Source: Planctomycetota bacterium
GTDB lineage: Bacteria > Planctomycetota > Planctomycetia > Planctomycetales > Planctomycetaceae
Direction: 5' to 3'
Length of the DNA: 64,000 nt
Assembly (NCBI GenBank): GCA_027623235.1
Contig: JAQBVJ010000008.1
Location: forward strand, 38,353 to 102,352
Within the stretch, counting starts at the first letter, position 1, and every line of letters starts with the position of its first letter. The notes beneath the pieces were generated by a model. That model had not been told where the DNA came from and searched no databases. It was given only the letters and a program-made list of their open reading frames with translations. The position numbers were made by a program, and so were the translations under genes. Shown piece by piece: positions 54,583 through 63,919 of this stretch.

Positions 54583-56502
54583 TCAGCAGTTCGGGCCGCT
54601 GGAGCCGTCGGCTCCGGCGAGAATAACTTTCTTGAGTGGCGGTAGCCCCTCTTCGGCAACCCCCTTGACGCGGGGCAGAACAATCAGCGCCTCAACGATC
54701 ATCCAGAACTGAATGCCGAGAATCAGGATGCCCGTTACGAAAAGGTGCTGTGAGCCGTCCTGGCCGTACCAGCCACTCTCTGCGTTAAACAACTGCCAGA
54801 GCATCGCCCACGCCGGCATGATCAACATGATGGTCATCGGGATTGCCACGAACCAAACCGGCTTGTTGCGTCGCCAGAGGTAAAACATCGTGACCATAAA
54901 GGCGAGTCCGGCGAGCAGCTGATTCGTTGCTCCGAACAGCGGCCACAGAATGAGCCCGCCTGTTCCCGCCGGCATGCCCTCTGCCGCCGGCATCGCCGCG
55001 ACGAATCCAGCGAGCATCACCGCAAAGGCCGTGGCGACGTACTTGTTCTCGAGGGGCTTGATCTTCAAGGTCCCGGCGAGTTCCTGCACGACGTACCTCT
55101 GCAGGCGCGTGGCGCTGTCGAGTGTCGTCGCAGCGAAGCATGCCACAAGAACGGCGATGACACTGATGCCCAGCTTCAGTGGAATCCCGATCGATGTCAG
55201 GAAGTTGGCTCCGCCGTTTACAAACGCTCCGACCTTGTTGGACAGTTTGAAGTCGCCCCACTTTTTGCCGATGTTGTACTGAGCATTCCAGGCGGCCGCG
55301 CCTGTGGCGTGACTTCCGTCGGCTTCCAGGCGGGCTTCCCAGCGGTAGCCACCACCGGCCGTTGCATCGTCGACCTTTTCGAACGCGCCCATGCCGACTC
55401 CGGCACAGCACGCGAGGATGACCATGATCGCCAGGCCGCCTTCCAGCAACATCGATCCGTACGCGACATACTGGGCGTCGCTTTCTTTCTCGATCTGTTT
55501 GCTCGTCGTGCCGCTGCTCACAAGGCAGTGAAAACCGCTGCACGCTCCACAGGCGATCGTGATGAAGAGGAACGGCCAGATCGGCGGCGCATCCGACGGC
55601 AGCGACGAGGCGATCATCGGCGCGCTCTCCTCGAGATTCGCCGCGCCCGTCGCACCGGCGACGACGACGCCGATCATCAGCAGGCCGAGCGCCACAACAA
55701 GCTGGTGACTGTTCACATAGTCTCTCGGCTGGAGCATCACCCACACCGGCAGGACAGACGCAACGAAACAGTAAACGAGCAGCACGAAAGTCCACATCGT
55801 GATGACATTCAGGAAGCCGCTCGTTCCGATGCCGAGGCTCGTCTGAAGTTTCGCGACCGGCGCCGCGATGTCGATCGGCACAGCGTAAGCACCCAGCCAG
55901 ATGCAGAGATACACGATGGCGAGGGCGATCAGCGATGGAACGAGGATGCCTCCGCCCTTTTTGTAAACCCAGAATCCAATTGCCACAGCGAGCGGCAGAG
56001 AAATCCAGGTTCCCAACACGCTCTCCGGGTAATCCTTGAAAATTGACGCGATCACCAGTCCGAAAATCGCCAGGACTACGGTCAGGGCCATGAACAGGAT
56101 GACGAGGAACAGCACACGAGCCCGCGGGCTGATGAGTCTTCCGGCGACCTCACCGACGGTCTGGCCCCGGTTACGCAGCGAGACGACGAGAGCTCCGAAA
56201 TCGTGGACGGCTCCGATGAAGATCGAGCCGACGAACACCCAGATCAACGCCGGCAGCCAGCCCCAGAACACGGCGATCGCCGGCCCGACGATCGGTCCCG
56301 TACCGGCAATGCTCGTAAAGTGGTGACCGAAAATGACCTGTCGCTTTGTCGGAACGAAGTCGACGTCGTCACGCAGCTCGTGGCTCGGAACGACGTTCGT
56401 GTCGTCAAGTTGGAAAATTTTCCGGCTGAGCCAGCGGCCATACGTATGGTAGGCAATGAGGTAACCGACAAACGCTCCAACGGCGATCAGCAAAGTCAAC
56501 AT
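54583..56502 (-). CDS. cstA: Carbon starvation protein A (peptide/pyruvate transporter family)
   Basis: 639 aa with many membrane helices from the N-terminus (LLIAVGAFVGYLIAYHTYG). CstA signatures are GHHFTSIAGTGPIVGPAIAV, GSIFIGAVHDFGALVVSLRN, FITIACGACSGFHCLVSSGTT and CFAATTLDSATRLQRYVVQE. CstA-family proteins import peptides or pyruvate during carbon starvation. In E. coli cstA is a CsrA target. Here csrA is the divergent neighbour, which is suggestive but not evidence of regulation. Confidence 0.94.
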   Translation of the reverse strand: MLTLLIAVGAFVGYLIAYHTYGRWLSRKIFQLDDTNVVPSHELRDDVDFVPTKRQVIFGHHFTSIAGTGPIVGPAIAVFWGWLPALIWVFVGSIFIGAVHDFGALVVSLRNRGQTVGEVAGRLISPRARVLFLVILFMALTVVLAIFGLVIASIFKDYPESVLGTWISLPLAVAIGFWVYKKGGGILVPSLIALAIVYLCIWLGAYAVPIDIAAPVAKLQTSLGIGTSGFLNVITMWTFVLLVYCFVASVLPVWVMLQPRDYVNSHQLVVALGLLMIGVVVAGATGAANLEESAPMIASSLPSDAPPIWPFLFITIACGACSGFHCLVSSGTTSKQIEKESDAQYVAYGSMLLEGGLAIMVILACCAGVGMGAFEKVDDATAGGGYRWEARLEADGSHATGAAAWNAQYNIGKKWGDFKLSNKVGAFVNGGANFLTSIGIPLKLGISVIAVLVACFAATTLDSATRLQRYVVQELAGTLKIKPLENKYVATAFAVMLAGFVAAMPAAEGMPAGTGGLILWPLFGATNQLLAGLAFMVTMFYLWRRNKPVWFVAIPMTIMLIMPAWAMLWQLFNAESGWYGQDGSQHLFVTGILILGIQFWMIVEALIVLPRVKGVAEEGLPPLKKVILAGADGSSGPNC

Positions 56503-56957
56503 GGCAGGAGTCCTGGTGTGACCGACGTCTTGTTGAGGGTGTCATTGTGCGGTTTCGGCCGCACGAAAAACCGAACTCGAAAACATTACCGAAGTGCCAT
56601 CAGGCCCGCAACGAGCACAATCGGACCTCACGAAAGAGGTTTAAACCGCGTCCCTTCAGATTCACTCAAGTTTGGTGAGCTCGGCGGCAGGACTGGCTGA
56701 GGTTTAACCGGACACCGCCAGGCTGCGGATGCGGATTTGCCGTCACAAACAGGACAGTCGGCACGCTGTTCACTCGACACACGCCGAAAGCACCGAACAG
56801 GAAACGGTTTGCGGGTGCGGTTCGCCGATGACGATAGCACTCATCGGCTCTGGAAATGTGAGCCGTAAATCAGGCGGTCTTCTGGTCGCCGGTCTGCATC
56901 GAAAAGTGTCGTCCCCTCGACCACCGACGCAGGCTCCCTCATTTAGGAGTAGCTGGG
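56503..56957. other. Intergenic region between cstA and csrA
   Basis: A 455-bp divergent gap. No gene, hairpin or promoter pair stands out; the only clear signal is GGAG at the csrA end (AGGAGTAGCTGGG before ATG 56958). Confidence 0.5.
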
Positions 56958-57197
56958 ATGCTGGTACTTTCCCGACAACGTGATGAGAGCATCATCATCG
57001 GCGACAATATCGTGATCACAGTGGTCGATATCCGCGGTGACAAAGTGCGCCTGGGAATCGACGCTCCCAAAGAGGTGCCGGTCCATCGCCAGGAAGTCTA
57101 TGACGCGATCCAGCGGGAAAATCAGCGGAACCAGGAATCGGCCGCTGATGCCTCTGTGAAAGAGGACTCCGTGAAAGAAGACAGCCAGAGCTCGTAG
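56958..57197 (+). CDS. csrA: Carbon storage regulator, RNA-binding
   Basis: 79 aa. The first 50 residues match CsrA/RsmA throughout ([49 protein letters not shown]). It dimerises and binds GGA motifs in 5' leaders to control translation and mRNA stability. The tail has a duplicated SVKED. Strong ribosome-binding site AGGAG. An intrinsic terminator follows. Confidence 0.96.
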   Translation: MLVLSRQRDESIIIGDNIVITVVDIRGDKVRLGIDAPKEVPVHRQEVYDAIQRENQRNQESAADASVKEDSVKEDSQSS

Positions 57198-57235
57198 GCG
57201 CGGTCATTCTGGCCGTTGCCTTTGAGAACTGAATT

Positions 57236-57266
57236 ATCCCCCTGATTCTTTGAGGGGGATTTTTTA
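57236..57266 (+). terminator. Intrinsic terminator after csrA
   Basis: ATCCCCCT, an 8-nt loop and AGGGGGAT followed by a T run: GC stem plus U tract, the classic form. It lies 39 bp downstream of the csrA stop. Confidence 0.85.
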
Positions 57267-57304
57267 ATGCGCTGGTCACGAACAGGACGATTCACCGAGC
57301 CAGG

Positions 57305-57337
57305 GCTGAGCCGACGCTGAGCCGACGCTGAGCCGGC
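57305..57337. repeat. 11-bp unit repeated three times
   Basis: GCTGAGCCGAC appears twice exactly and a third time as GCTGAGCCGGC, head to tail, between csrA and the small gene on the other strand. Confidence 0.85.
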
Positions 57338-57354
57338 GCCTCTGCCAGGCGCCT

Positions 57355-57537
57355 CTATTCGGCAGAAGTCGAACTGGGTCCACCCGGCTCCCCGAGCTCG
57401 CTGGAGACTCGTTGGCGAATCTCCTGACAGTCGCACCATTCTCGTTCAACTGGCTGCAGAGACAGTCGCTCGTCGGATTCACGCAGTTTCCGAATCAACG
57501 TGGCGAGCTCTCGAATGTGAAGCTGCATCGGGTGCAT
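57355..57537 (-). CDS. Small hypothetical protein, 60 aa
   Basis: ATG 57537 with AGGAGAAAGCC before it. The product starts MHPMQLHIRELATLIRKLRE, then SDERLSLQPVEREWCDCQ and a Ser/Gly-rich tail. Mostly helical and charged, no membrane segment. Two Cys (CDC). The good ribosome-binding site and position between terminator-like sequence and the sulfatase support a real gene. Unknown function. Confidence 0.6.
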   Translation of the reverse strand: MHPMQLHIRELATLIRKLRESDERLSLQPVEREWCDCQEIRQRVSSELGEPGGPSSTSAE

Positions 57538-57697
57538 GGCTTTCTCCTGTGACTGGGTCCGCCTCATCCAAACGAACACCATCCTACGCAGGAAATACCG
57601 GGATTTCACGTGCAATCGCCTCGCACGCAGAGAGTTTCGTTTTCCCGCAAATTGACGGGAATCTGCTCTTGATCGAAGCTTCCGGCCGCAGGCCCGG

Positions 57698-59311
57698 TCA
57701 CTTTGCCTTCGGCCGCTTCTGTTCGAGCCACGGCTGTCCGGGGACCCGGCCTGGATTCCCGGTCGCCCAATCCGGAGTCGGAAACCAGCGGAGACCGCTG
57801 TAACGGGGGTAAGTCTCGAAAATGTCGCCGGCGTCCGCGTCAACGACACGCGGATCGTTGGTCTGCTTGAGATAACTCAGCAGCCGACTCCGCAGTTTCG
57901 TTCGCACATCCGCAAACTTCGGATCGGCAGCGAGGTCCTTCAGACAGCCGGGATCCTTTTGAATGTCAAACAACTCTTCCGCCGGTCGCCGATCGACTGA
58001 AAGATTCAAAAAAGGACCCAATATCGGATCGTCCCGATTCTCGATGAGGAACGTCAGAGTCGGGCAGGCATCGATGTCGTGATAACCGCCGTGCATCGGC
58101 CCGAGCTTCCCCACAAAGTCTCCGCCTTCGGCAAAACGGACGCTGTCAAATTTTTGCGGCGTTCCCGCCGGCCAGCGTTCCGGGCGGAAATTGTGGATGT
58201 AGAGGTACTGCTGAGTTCGGATGCACCGCTGCGGATAGCCGAGCGAATTGAAGCGCGACGACGAATGCCGCTCGCGCCCGGAGTACGTCGCGTCGCGTGT
58301 CACGTCGACGAGTCTGTCCTGCTTCGAGGTCAGCACGTTGACGAGGCTGCGTCCCGCGATCGGCGTCGCTGACGGAGGCTCGACACTCGTCGCTTCATAG
58401 ATCGTCGCCGTGACATCGATGAGGTTCACAACGTCGTCGACCGTCCGGCCGCCGGGAACCGACTTTGGCCAGGAAACGGCCAGTGGCATGTGAATGCCGT
58501 ACTCGTAGACGTTGGCCTTGGCTCGGGGAAACGCCATTCCGTTATCGCTGGTCACGATGACAATCGTGTTGTCGAGCTCACCGATCTCCTCCAACTGATC
58601 AAGCATCCGGACCAGGTGCTGGTCGAACCACTGAATCTCGAAGCAGTAGTCGAGCAGGTCGCTGCGAATTTCTGGTGTGTCCGGCAGGAACGACGGCACG
58701 ACGACTTTTTTCGGGTCGAGCCCGTTCTCAATGCCGATCCCCTTTTTAAAGCTGCGATGCGGTTCCGACCCGCCGAACCAGAAGCTGAACGGTTTTCCTT
58801 CCGGCCGCTGTTTGAGGAAGTCCGCGAAGTTCGCCGCGTAGTCGGTGTTGCGAATGCCCTCCGGCGCCTTCAGCGTCTTCGACGAAAACGCCGGCCCCGC
58901 GGGATTTCGAGTCCACCCGCTCACTTTGAAGTTGCCCGGACTCCAGCCCTTGCCGGTATGGCCGATGAAATAGCCAGCCGCCTCAAGGCGGTCCTGATAG
59001 ACCTCATACTTTCTGGGGAAGGAACTGGCATGAGTCCCCGCGTGCTCGATCTGCCAGATGTGCCTCCCGGTGAGAAACGCCGCCCGCATCGGACTGCACC
59101 CCGGAGCCGGCGTGAACGCGTTGTTAAAGAGGACACCTGACTTCGCGACGCGATCAAAACCCGGCGTACTGATCGCGGCATATCCATAGGCCGAGGCATG
59201 CGGAAACGACTGGTCATCTGAAACCGCAAACAGAATGTTCGGCCGCTCTGCCGCTGCCAGACAACTTGACCATGCGAGGAGAATCAGAATCACACAGAAC
59301 TGTCGAGCCAT
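57698..59311 (-). CDS. Secreted sulfatase
   Basis: 537 aa with a signal peptide (FCVILILLAWSSCLAA). Sulfatase S1 fold: metal-binding RPNILFAVSDDQSFPHAS, the formylglycine site GCSPMRAAFLTGRH (about 72-85) and EIQWFDQHLVRML with VIVTSDNGMAFPRAK. The FGly motif here is CSPMR, keeping the C-X-P-X-R core but with Met where most have Ser. The C-terminal subdomain has GYPQRCIRTQQYLYI. Planctomycetes carry many such enzymes for algal polysaccharide sulfates. No sulfatase-maturing enzyme gene is near. Confidence 0.92.
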   Translation of the reverse strand: MARQFCVILILLAWSSCLAAAERPNILFAVSDDQSFPHASAYGYAAISTPGFDRVAKSGVLFNNAFTPAPGCSPMRAAFLTGRHIWQIEHAGTHASSFPRKYEVYQDRLEAAGYFIGHTGKGWSPGNFKVSGWTRNPAGPAFSSKTLKAPEGIRNTDYAANFADFLKQRPEGKPFSFWFGGSEPHRSFKKGIGIENGLDPKKVVVPSFLPDTPEIRSDLLDYCFEIQWFDQHLVRMLDQLEEIGELDNTIVIVTSDNGMAFPRAKANVYEYGIHMPLAVSWPKSVPGGRTVDDVVNLIDVTATIYEATSVEPPSATPIAGRSLVNVLTSKQDRLVDVTRDATYSGRERHSSSRFNSLGYPQRCIRTQQYLYIHNFRPERWPAGTPQKFDSVRFAEGGDFVGKLGPMHGGYHDIDACPTLTFLIENRDDPILGPFLNLSVDRRPAEELFDIQKDPGCLKDLAADPKFADVRTKLRSRLLSYLKQTNDPRVVDADAGDIFETYPRYSGLRWFPTPDWATGNPGRVPGQPWLEQKRPKAK

Positions 59312-59410
59312 TATTCAGCCTCAATTCCATTCAAACCGGACAGAAACAGGGAACGCCCATCGAAGCGATTTCGCGAGGGGCTGTCCAGCCAGATGCGAGG
59401 AGAGGCTCTG

Positions 59411-62323
59411 CTACGAGCGGACTTCGTCCGCGGCCTGGTCGTCCGCGTCCTGATTGTCCGCGTCCTGATTGTCCGCGTCGCCGGAGTCGAGCTCAACAGG
59501 CGGCAGCGGTGAGATGGCGGGCGGCGCTTTGTAGAACGCGGGCAGGCGCGAGACGTCACAGCCGGCGCTGCTGCCGTCGGTTGCGGCGAGCCCGGACGCT
59601 TCAGGATCGAGAGCGAATTCCGCGGCAGTCACTTCCCGCAGCGCAACGGCGAGCGTCCATTCCGGAACCGCCCAGGGGATCGGTCCGTTCGCTGCGCCGA
59701 CTTCCTGAGTCGGACCCCAGACGGACAGCCAGTCGTCAAACGTCAGCGAGTCCTGCGAGCCTTCCATAAACCAGAACCGGTCGAGCTGGTTGTAGAAGTT
59801 TCGGTCGCCTTCCCAGGCGAGCATCTTGCGGGCGTCTTCGGAGCTGACAGCACCCTCAGCCAGTATCAATGCGGACCGCTGTGACGATCCGGTGAAGCTG
59901 TGAATGCTGTTTCGAGACAGGCAGTACACGGTCGAGTTGACTTCCTGCCCGGCGAACCCCTCGAAGCGAACCAGCGACGAATCGAACGCTGCCGTCACGT
60001 GCTTCAAAGTGAGCCCGAGTCTGGTTCGCTGCATTGACTGCGATCCCGCATCAATGCGGAGCAGGTCGTCCTGCAGAGCGAAGGCGGAATTCGTCAGAGT
60101 GAACTGCGCGGGCGTCTTGAACGCGACCTGAGCGAAGCTCCCGCCGCCTCGAAACAGACAGTCTGTCGCCTCAACGTCCATCGTCTGTGGCGAGCCCGCC
60201 GGCATCGGCATGTCCGATGGCATCTTCGAGGAATCCAGAATGCCGCTGACGAACGACGCTTTCACGCGGCGCGGATTCGTGATCGTGCCAGCCACTCGGG
60301 AGAGTTCCAGGCGAGCCGGATTCGAAACGCCGAACAGCGAGTATTGCTGCCCGGATGCGGTTTCGGGAATTGACATTTGAAACTGAACGCCGACGATGCT
60401 GACTCGCCCCCCCAGGACGCTGATCATCTGCCCGTCCGGCGTCGAATCGACATCTGACGCGACGAAGTTGATGACAGGAGTGTGATCGCCCTCTGCCATG
60501 ATCGTGATGTTTTTCCGAGTGATGCGAACGGGCTTGTCGGGTTTCTCCTTGTCGCGAATTCCCGAAAACGCGAGCCGGATGACTCCGCCATTTTCCACCG
60601 CGAGGCAGGCGGCGTTCAGCGTCCTGCAGCGACGATCAAATGTCAGATCCGCACCGAGAACAACAAACGGCTCGAAATCTTCCTGAGGCACCACAGCAAC
60701 CGGTTCGGTCGTGCCGGCTTCTGATTCACTGGGTCCGGTTGCCGGTTTCTCGGTCCCCGCGACGGTCTCCGTACGAACTCCGACTTCGGGCGGCTCAACG
60801 GGTTTGACTTCAGGTTCGGTCGCGGGCGGCTCCACAGGGCCTGTCACCGCTTCGCTACCTGCTGGTGCTGCAGCGCCGGTTGTTGACTCAGTTCCCGACT
60901 CAGAACCCGGGTCAGGCGTGGCAACTGAGATCGGAATCGGAGTTTCGATGCGGCCCGTTGCTGGGTCAGGCGGAGAGGAAATGGCCGGTGATTCTGCTTC
61001 GAGCGGAGCCTCAGCTGCCGCCACTTCCGCATTGCCAGCCTTTGCCGTTCCCTCCGACGTGCCTGCGGTGCCGGGATTCGAGCCGGGTTCAGTGACTCCT
61101 GTGAGGTTCTGGCTGATCTGCGGGAACTGATGCAGGATTCCCACGACGCCAAGCAGAATTCCGAGCGTCGCGACCCAACCGGTCAGAGCGGCGTAGTTGC
61201 GGGGCCGGGCAGCTCGGGAAGCGATCCAGACCAGACCTTCCGGGTTGACTCCCTTCAGGCCAAAGCGGCCCGCAACGTAAGTCAGGTCTCGGATCAGCTG
61301 ATCCGGTGTCTGGTAACGCTTATTCCGATCGCTGTTCATCATCCGTTGAACGATGAGTGACAGCTGCTCGGAAACCGCCGGGTTGAGCGTACGTGGGTCC
61401 GGCACTTCGCTGGCCTGATGCTCAAGCAGTTTCTGCAGGACGGTTCCCTCGGGGTAGGGCGCCTGCCCCGTCAGCATGTGAAACAGCGTGCAGCCAAGCG
61501 AGTAGATGTCACTGCGAACGTCGACCGAACGAGGGTCCTTCGCCTGCTCGGGGGAAATGTAGTCGAACGTGCCGAGCGTGGTGCCGGGGAGAGTCAGTTC
61601 TCCCTGCGACTCAGTGGTCTCATTTCGCGCGAGGCCCAGATCGACAAGCTTTGCCCGCCCCTTCGGCGTGATGATGATGTTCGACGGTTTGATGTCGCGG
61701 TGGACAACTCCCATCGCCGAAATGTGTTTCAGAGCGTAGGCAATCTGCAGGACATAATTGACAGTATCGGCAATCGGCATCTTGCCGCGGCGGCGGATCA
61801 GATCGCGGATGTTCGAGCCGGTGACGAATTCAAAGGCGATGAAATGAAGGCCTTTGTCCTCGCCAATGAAATGGACCGTCGAAATGTTTTCGTGATTGAG
61901 CCGCGCGGCCGCGCGAGCCTCGTTTCGAAACCGCTTGACCGATGATGAATCGAATGACTGCGACGGAGAGAGCAGTTTGAGAGCGACGTGTCTCTGCAGT
62001 GTCGTGTCCAGCGCGCGAAAGACGGCACCCATGCCACCCAGCCCGATCCGCTCTTCGATTTTGAACTGAGCCAGCTCGATTCCGTTTGCAGAAAGCGTGC
62101 TGATCGAGTCGGCGTCGAGTGTCGGCGGAAAGAGCTTCGCCAGGATGCTGCCGTCGGTCGCCTCAACGTGTGGGATATAGCCGCTCGTATCGAGAGAACC
62201 GTTGCGGACAACGGTTTCGGAATTGACCAGTCGTGGCTGCTCATCACTGTCAACAGGGAGCGGGAGTTTCGGAAGGCCGGGCGCGCTGAGCGAACTCCCG
62301 CGACTGGCAGTGCTGCCGTCCAT
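59411..62323 (-). CDS. Membrane Ser/Thr protein kinase with large external domain
   Basis: About 970 aa from ATG 62323, with GGAGAAGG just upstream; the TTG at 62533 is less likely. An N-terminal region of about 85 aa precedes the kinase domain (about 87-350): GLGGMGAVFRA, VALKLL, VVHRDIKPSNIIIT, LVDLGLAR and GTFDYISPEQA. A TM helix follows (LTGWVATLGILLGVVGILHQ), then a Pro/Glu/Thr-rich linker and an external region of about 400 aa with beta-helix-like repeats. The tail repeats DADNQ. Typical planctomycete Hanks-type kinase. A small helical gene lies directly upstream on the same strand. Confidence 0.9.
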   Translation of the reverse strand: MDGSTASRGSSLSAPGLPKLPLPVDSDEQPRLVNSETVVRNGSLDTSGYIPHVEATDGSILAKLFPPTLDADSISTLSANGIELAQFKIEERIGLGGMGAVFRALDTTLQRHVALKLLSPSQSFDSSSVKRFRNEARAAARLNHENISTVHFIGEDKGLHFIAFEFVTGSNIRDLIRRRGKMPIADTVNYVLQIAYALKHISAMGVVHRDIKPSNIIITPKGRAKLVDLGLARNETTESQGELTLPGTTLGTFDYISPEQAKDPRSVDVRSDIYSLGCTLFHMLTGQAPYPEGTVLQKLLEHQASEVPDPRTLNPAVSEQLSLIVQRMMNSDRNKRYQTPDQLIRDLTYVAGRFGLKGVNPEGLVWIASRAARPRNYAALTGWVATLGILLGVVGILHQFPQISQNLTGVTEPGSNPGTAGTSEGTAKAGNAEVAAAEAPLEAESPAISSPPDPATGRIETPIPISVATPDPGSESGTESTTGAAAPAGSEAVTGPVEPPATEPEVKPVEPPEVGVRTETVAGTEKPATGPSESEAGTTEPVAVVPQEDFEPFVVLGADLTFDRRCRTLNAACLAVENGGVIRLAFSGIRDKEKPDKPVRITRKNITIMAEGDHTPVINFVASDVDSTPDGQMISVLGGRVSIVGVQFQMSIPETASGQQYSLFGVSNPARLELSRVAGTITNPRRVKASFVSGILDSSKMPSDMPMPAGSPQTMDVEATDCLFRGGGSFAQVAFKTPAQFTLTNSAFALQDDLLRIDAGSQSMQRTRLGLTLKHVTAAFDSSLVRFEGFAGQEVNSTVYCLSRNSIHSFTGSSQRSALILAEGAVSSEDARKMLAWEGDRNFYNQLDRFWFMEGSQDSLTFDDWLSVWGPTQEVGAANGPIPWAVPEWTLAVALREVTAAEFALDPEASGLAATDGSSAGCDVSRLPAFYKAPPAISPLPPVELDSGDADNQDADNQDADDQAADEVRS
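59426..59485. repeat. 15-bp repeats at the kinase C-terminus
   Basis: GTCCGCGTCCTGATT is exact at 59441-59455 and 59456-59470, with degenerate copies on both sides. In frame it encodes a repeated DADNQ. Confidence 0.85.
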
Positions 62324-62548
62324 TGCCTTCTCCGCAACTGGCCCGCTGAGCGCTAACGAATCACCGGTTGAGCGCCGGATATCGTCAACTTTCGTCGGGA
62401 ATGAGTCCCCACTGCGTCCTCGATCGGCCGCGTAGGGGAATTTCGTGTGCAGCGCGCCCTGAATCGGGCCAGAAATCGCCGCGTGAGAGATGAGTCGTCG
62501 AAGTGAAGTGTCAGGCTGCGGGAAAACCCGCAATTCTCAATCGATGAA

Positions 62549-62842
62549 TCAGTTTCCCGTGATACGACCGACCTCACGGTCAATCGCGTCCAGATACTGA
62601 CTCGTCTTCTGATAAAGCTGTTCGGTGAATTCCTGGCTTTCCTGCAGAGTCTTTGCCTGATTTCGGATCGTGATATCCTGAACACGACTACCCGTATCAA
62701 ACGCCGAATCGGGCCGGACGAGGCTCTGAAACTCCTTCGTTTTAGGAATCATGTTCCGTTCGAGATGGTCGATCAGCTCCCGGGTCAGTCGCTCCGCATC
62801 TTTGCAGAGATCCTGAAGAGGGACATTTCCCAGGTCGCTCAT
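62549..62842 (-). CDS. Small helical protein upstream of the kinase
   Basis: 97 aa, almost entirely predicted helix with heptad-like spacing (LCKDAERLTRELIDHLERNM; QAKTLQESQEFTEQLYQKTS). No membrane segment. Its stop is about 225 bp before the chosen kinase start (16 bp before the TTG alternative). Possible coiled-coil partner of the kinase; unnamed. Confidence 0.7.
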   Translation of the reverse strand: MSDLGNVPLQDLCKDAERLTRELIDHLERNMIPKTKEFQSLVRPDSAFDTGSRVQDITIRNQAKTLQESQEFTEQLYQKTSQYLDAIDREVGRITGN

Positions 62843-62969
62843 GAGCAGTCCATTCAGGCCGGATTCTGAGAGCCGGGAGGCTTACGCCTTTGACTCAAGC
62901 TGTCTTTCCGTGACACCCGGAACAGAAACGGCACAAAGTCGGTTTACGTCCCGGTTCGACCGGGTAGTG

Positions 62970-62998
62970 GTGACAATTCACTGTTCACAGAGAATAAT
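62970..62998 (+). promoter_or_regulatory. Possible sigma-70 promoter upstream of the metallophosphoesterase
   Basis: GTGACA (62970-62975), a 17-bp spacer and AATAAT (62993-62998), in the 372-bp divergent gap 62843-63214, pointing to the gene at 63215. The -10 is a weak match. No gene is seen in the remainder of this gap. Confidence 0.3.
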
Positions 62999-63214
62999 CT
63001 TCGTCATTAGAGGATCCGGATCGCGGAATGGTCAAGCACTGTTCTGGCAAATCGACAGAAACGTAGTGATTTCAGTAGTTTCCGTGCATCTGACGAGTGT
63101 CGGCAGCACGACTTCAGAAGCCGGGCTCGACTCGGATTTTTCAACGGTCCTCAATCCTGACCGAGACTCCGCCACCAGAGACAGCACTTTATCCGGGGCA
63201 GACCCGGTTGTTCC

Positions 63215-63919
63215 ATGAAAATCCTCCTTCTCGCAGACATCCACTCAAACTGGCCAGCTCTGCGGGCCATCGACGAGACATTCGATGTGTGTCTCTTTGT
63301 AGGGGATCTGGTCGACTACGGCACGGACCCGGTTCCGTGCATCGAATGGGCTCTAAAAAATGTCAGCTCCGGAGTTCGGGGTAACCATGACCATGCTGTT
63401 GCCCAGCGAATTCCCGTTCGAAAGAAAACCGGGCTCTCGCAGCTGGCCGGAGCGACAAGGCCGCGGCACTGGGAAATCCTCCAGCCGGAGCACTTGAAGT
63501 ATCTGGCGAGGCTTCCGGTCACGCGGCGAGTCGTCCTCGAAGACAAAACCTATTACCTCGTCCACGCGACTCCCCGGGATCCGTTCGACGAGTACCTGAA
63601 AAATGATCTTGAGGGCTGGCAGGAGCGGTTACAGGGGATCCAGGCGGACTTCGTCTGTGTCGGACACTCGCACATACCGTTTGTCATCGATCTCGGCGGA
63701 ACAACCGTCATCAATCCGGGCAGCGTCGGCCAGCCGCGCGACGGCGATCCGCGGGCCGCTTACTGCGTGATCGAAGATGGACAGGTCAGCCTGCGACGGG
63801 TCGAATACGACATCGACGAAACCGTCGAGCACATGCGTGCTTCGGGAGTGCCGGCAAGCATCCTGGAACTTGGCGAGCACTTCCTGCGGACCGGCGGCCG
63901 GATACTTCCGAGCTCGTAA
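63215..63919 (+). CDS. Calcineurin-like metallophosphoesterase (YfcE-type)
   Basis: 234 aa. Metal-binding motifs of the MPE fold are all present: ADIHSNWPAL (D-x-H), FVGDLVDYG (G-D), RGNHDHAVA (G-N-H-D), YLVHATPRD and VGHSHIPFVI (G-H-x-H). Hydrolyses phosphomono- or diesters with two divalent metals. Substrate not predictable. Ends 81 bp before the window edge, where no further gene is visible. Confidence 0.92.
   Translation: MKILLLADIHSNWPALRAIDETFDVCLFVGDLVDYGTDPVPCIEWALKNVSSGVRGNHDHAVAQRIPVRKKTGLSQLAGATRPRHWEILQPEHLKYLARLPVTRRVVLEDKTYYLVHATPRDPFDEYLKNDLEGWQERLQGIQADFVCVGHSHIPFVIDLGGTTVINPGSVGQPRDGDPRAAYCVIEDGQVSLRRVEYDIDETVEHMRASGVPASILELGEHFLRTGGRILPSS

Noticed and set aside
54785..55795. 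Long open frame (336 codons) inside cstA
   Set aside because: Same-strand shadow of cstA in another frame; Arg/Ala-rich composition without family features.
57236..57266. Hairpin as an ncRNA or riboswitch
   Set aside because: Short GC stem with a T run directly after csrA is fully explained as an intrinsic terminator.
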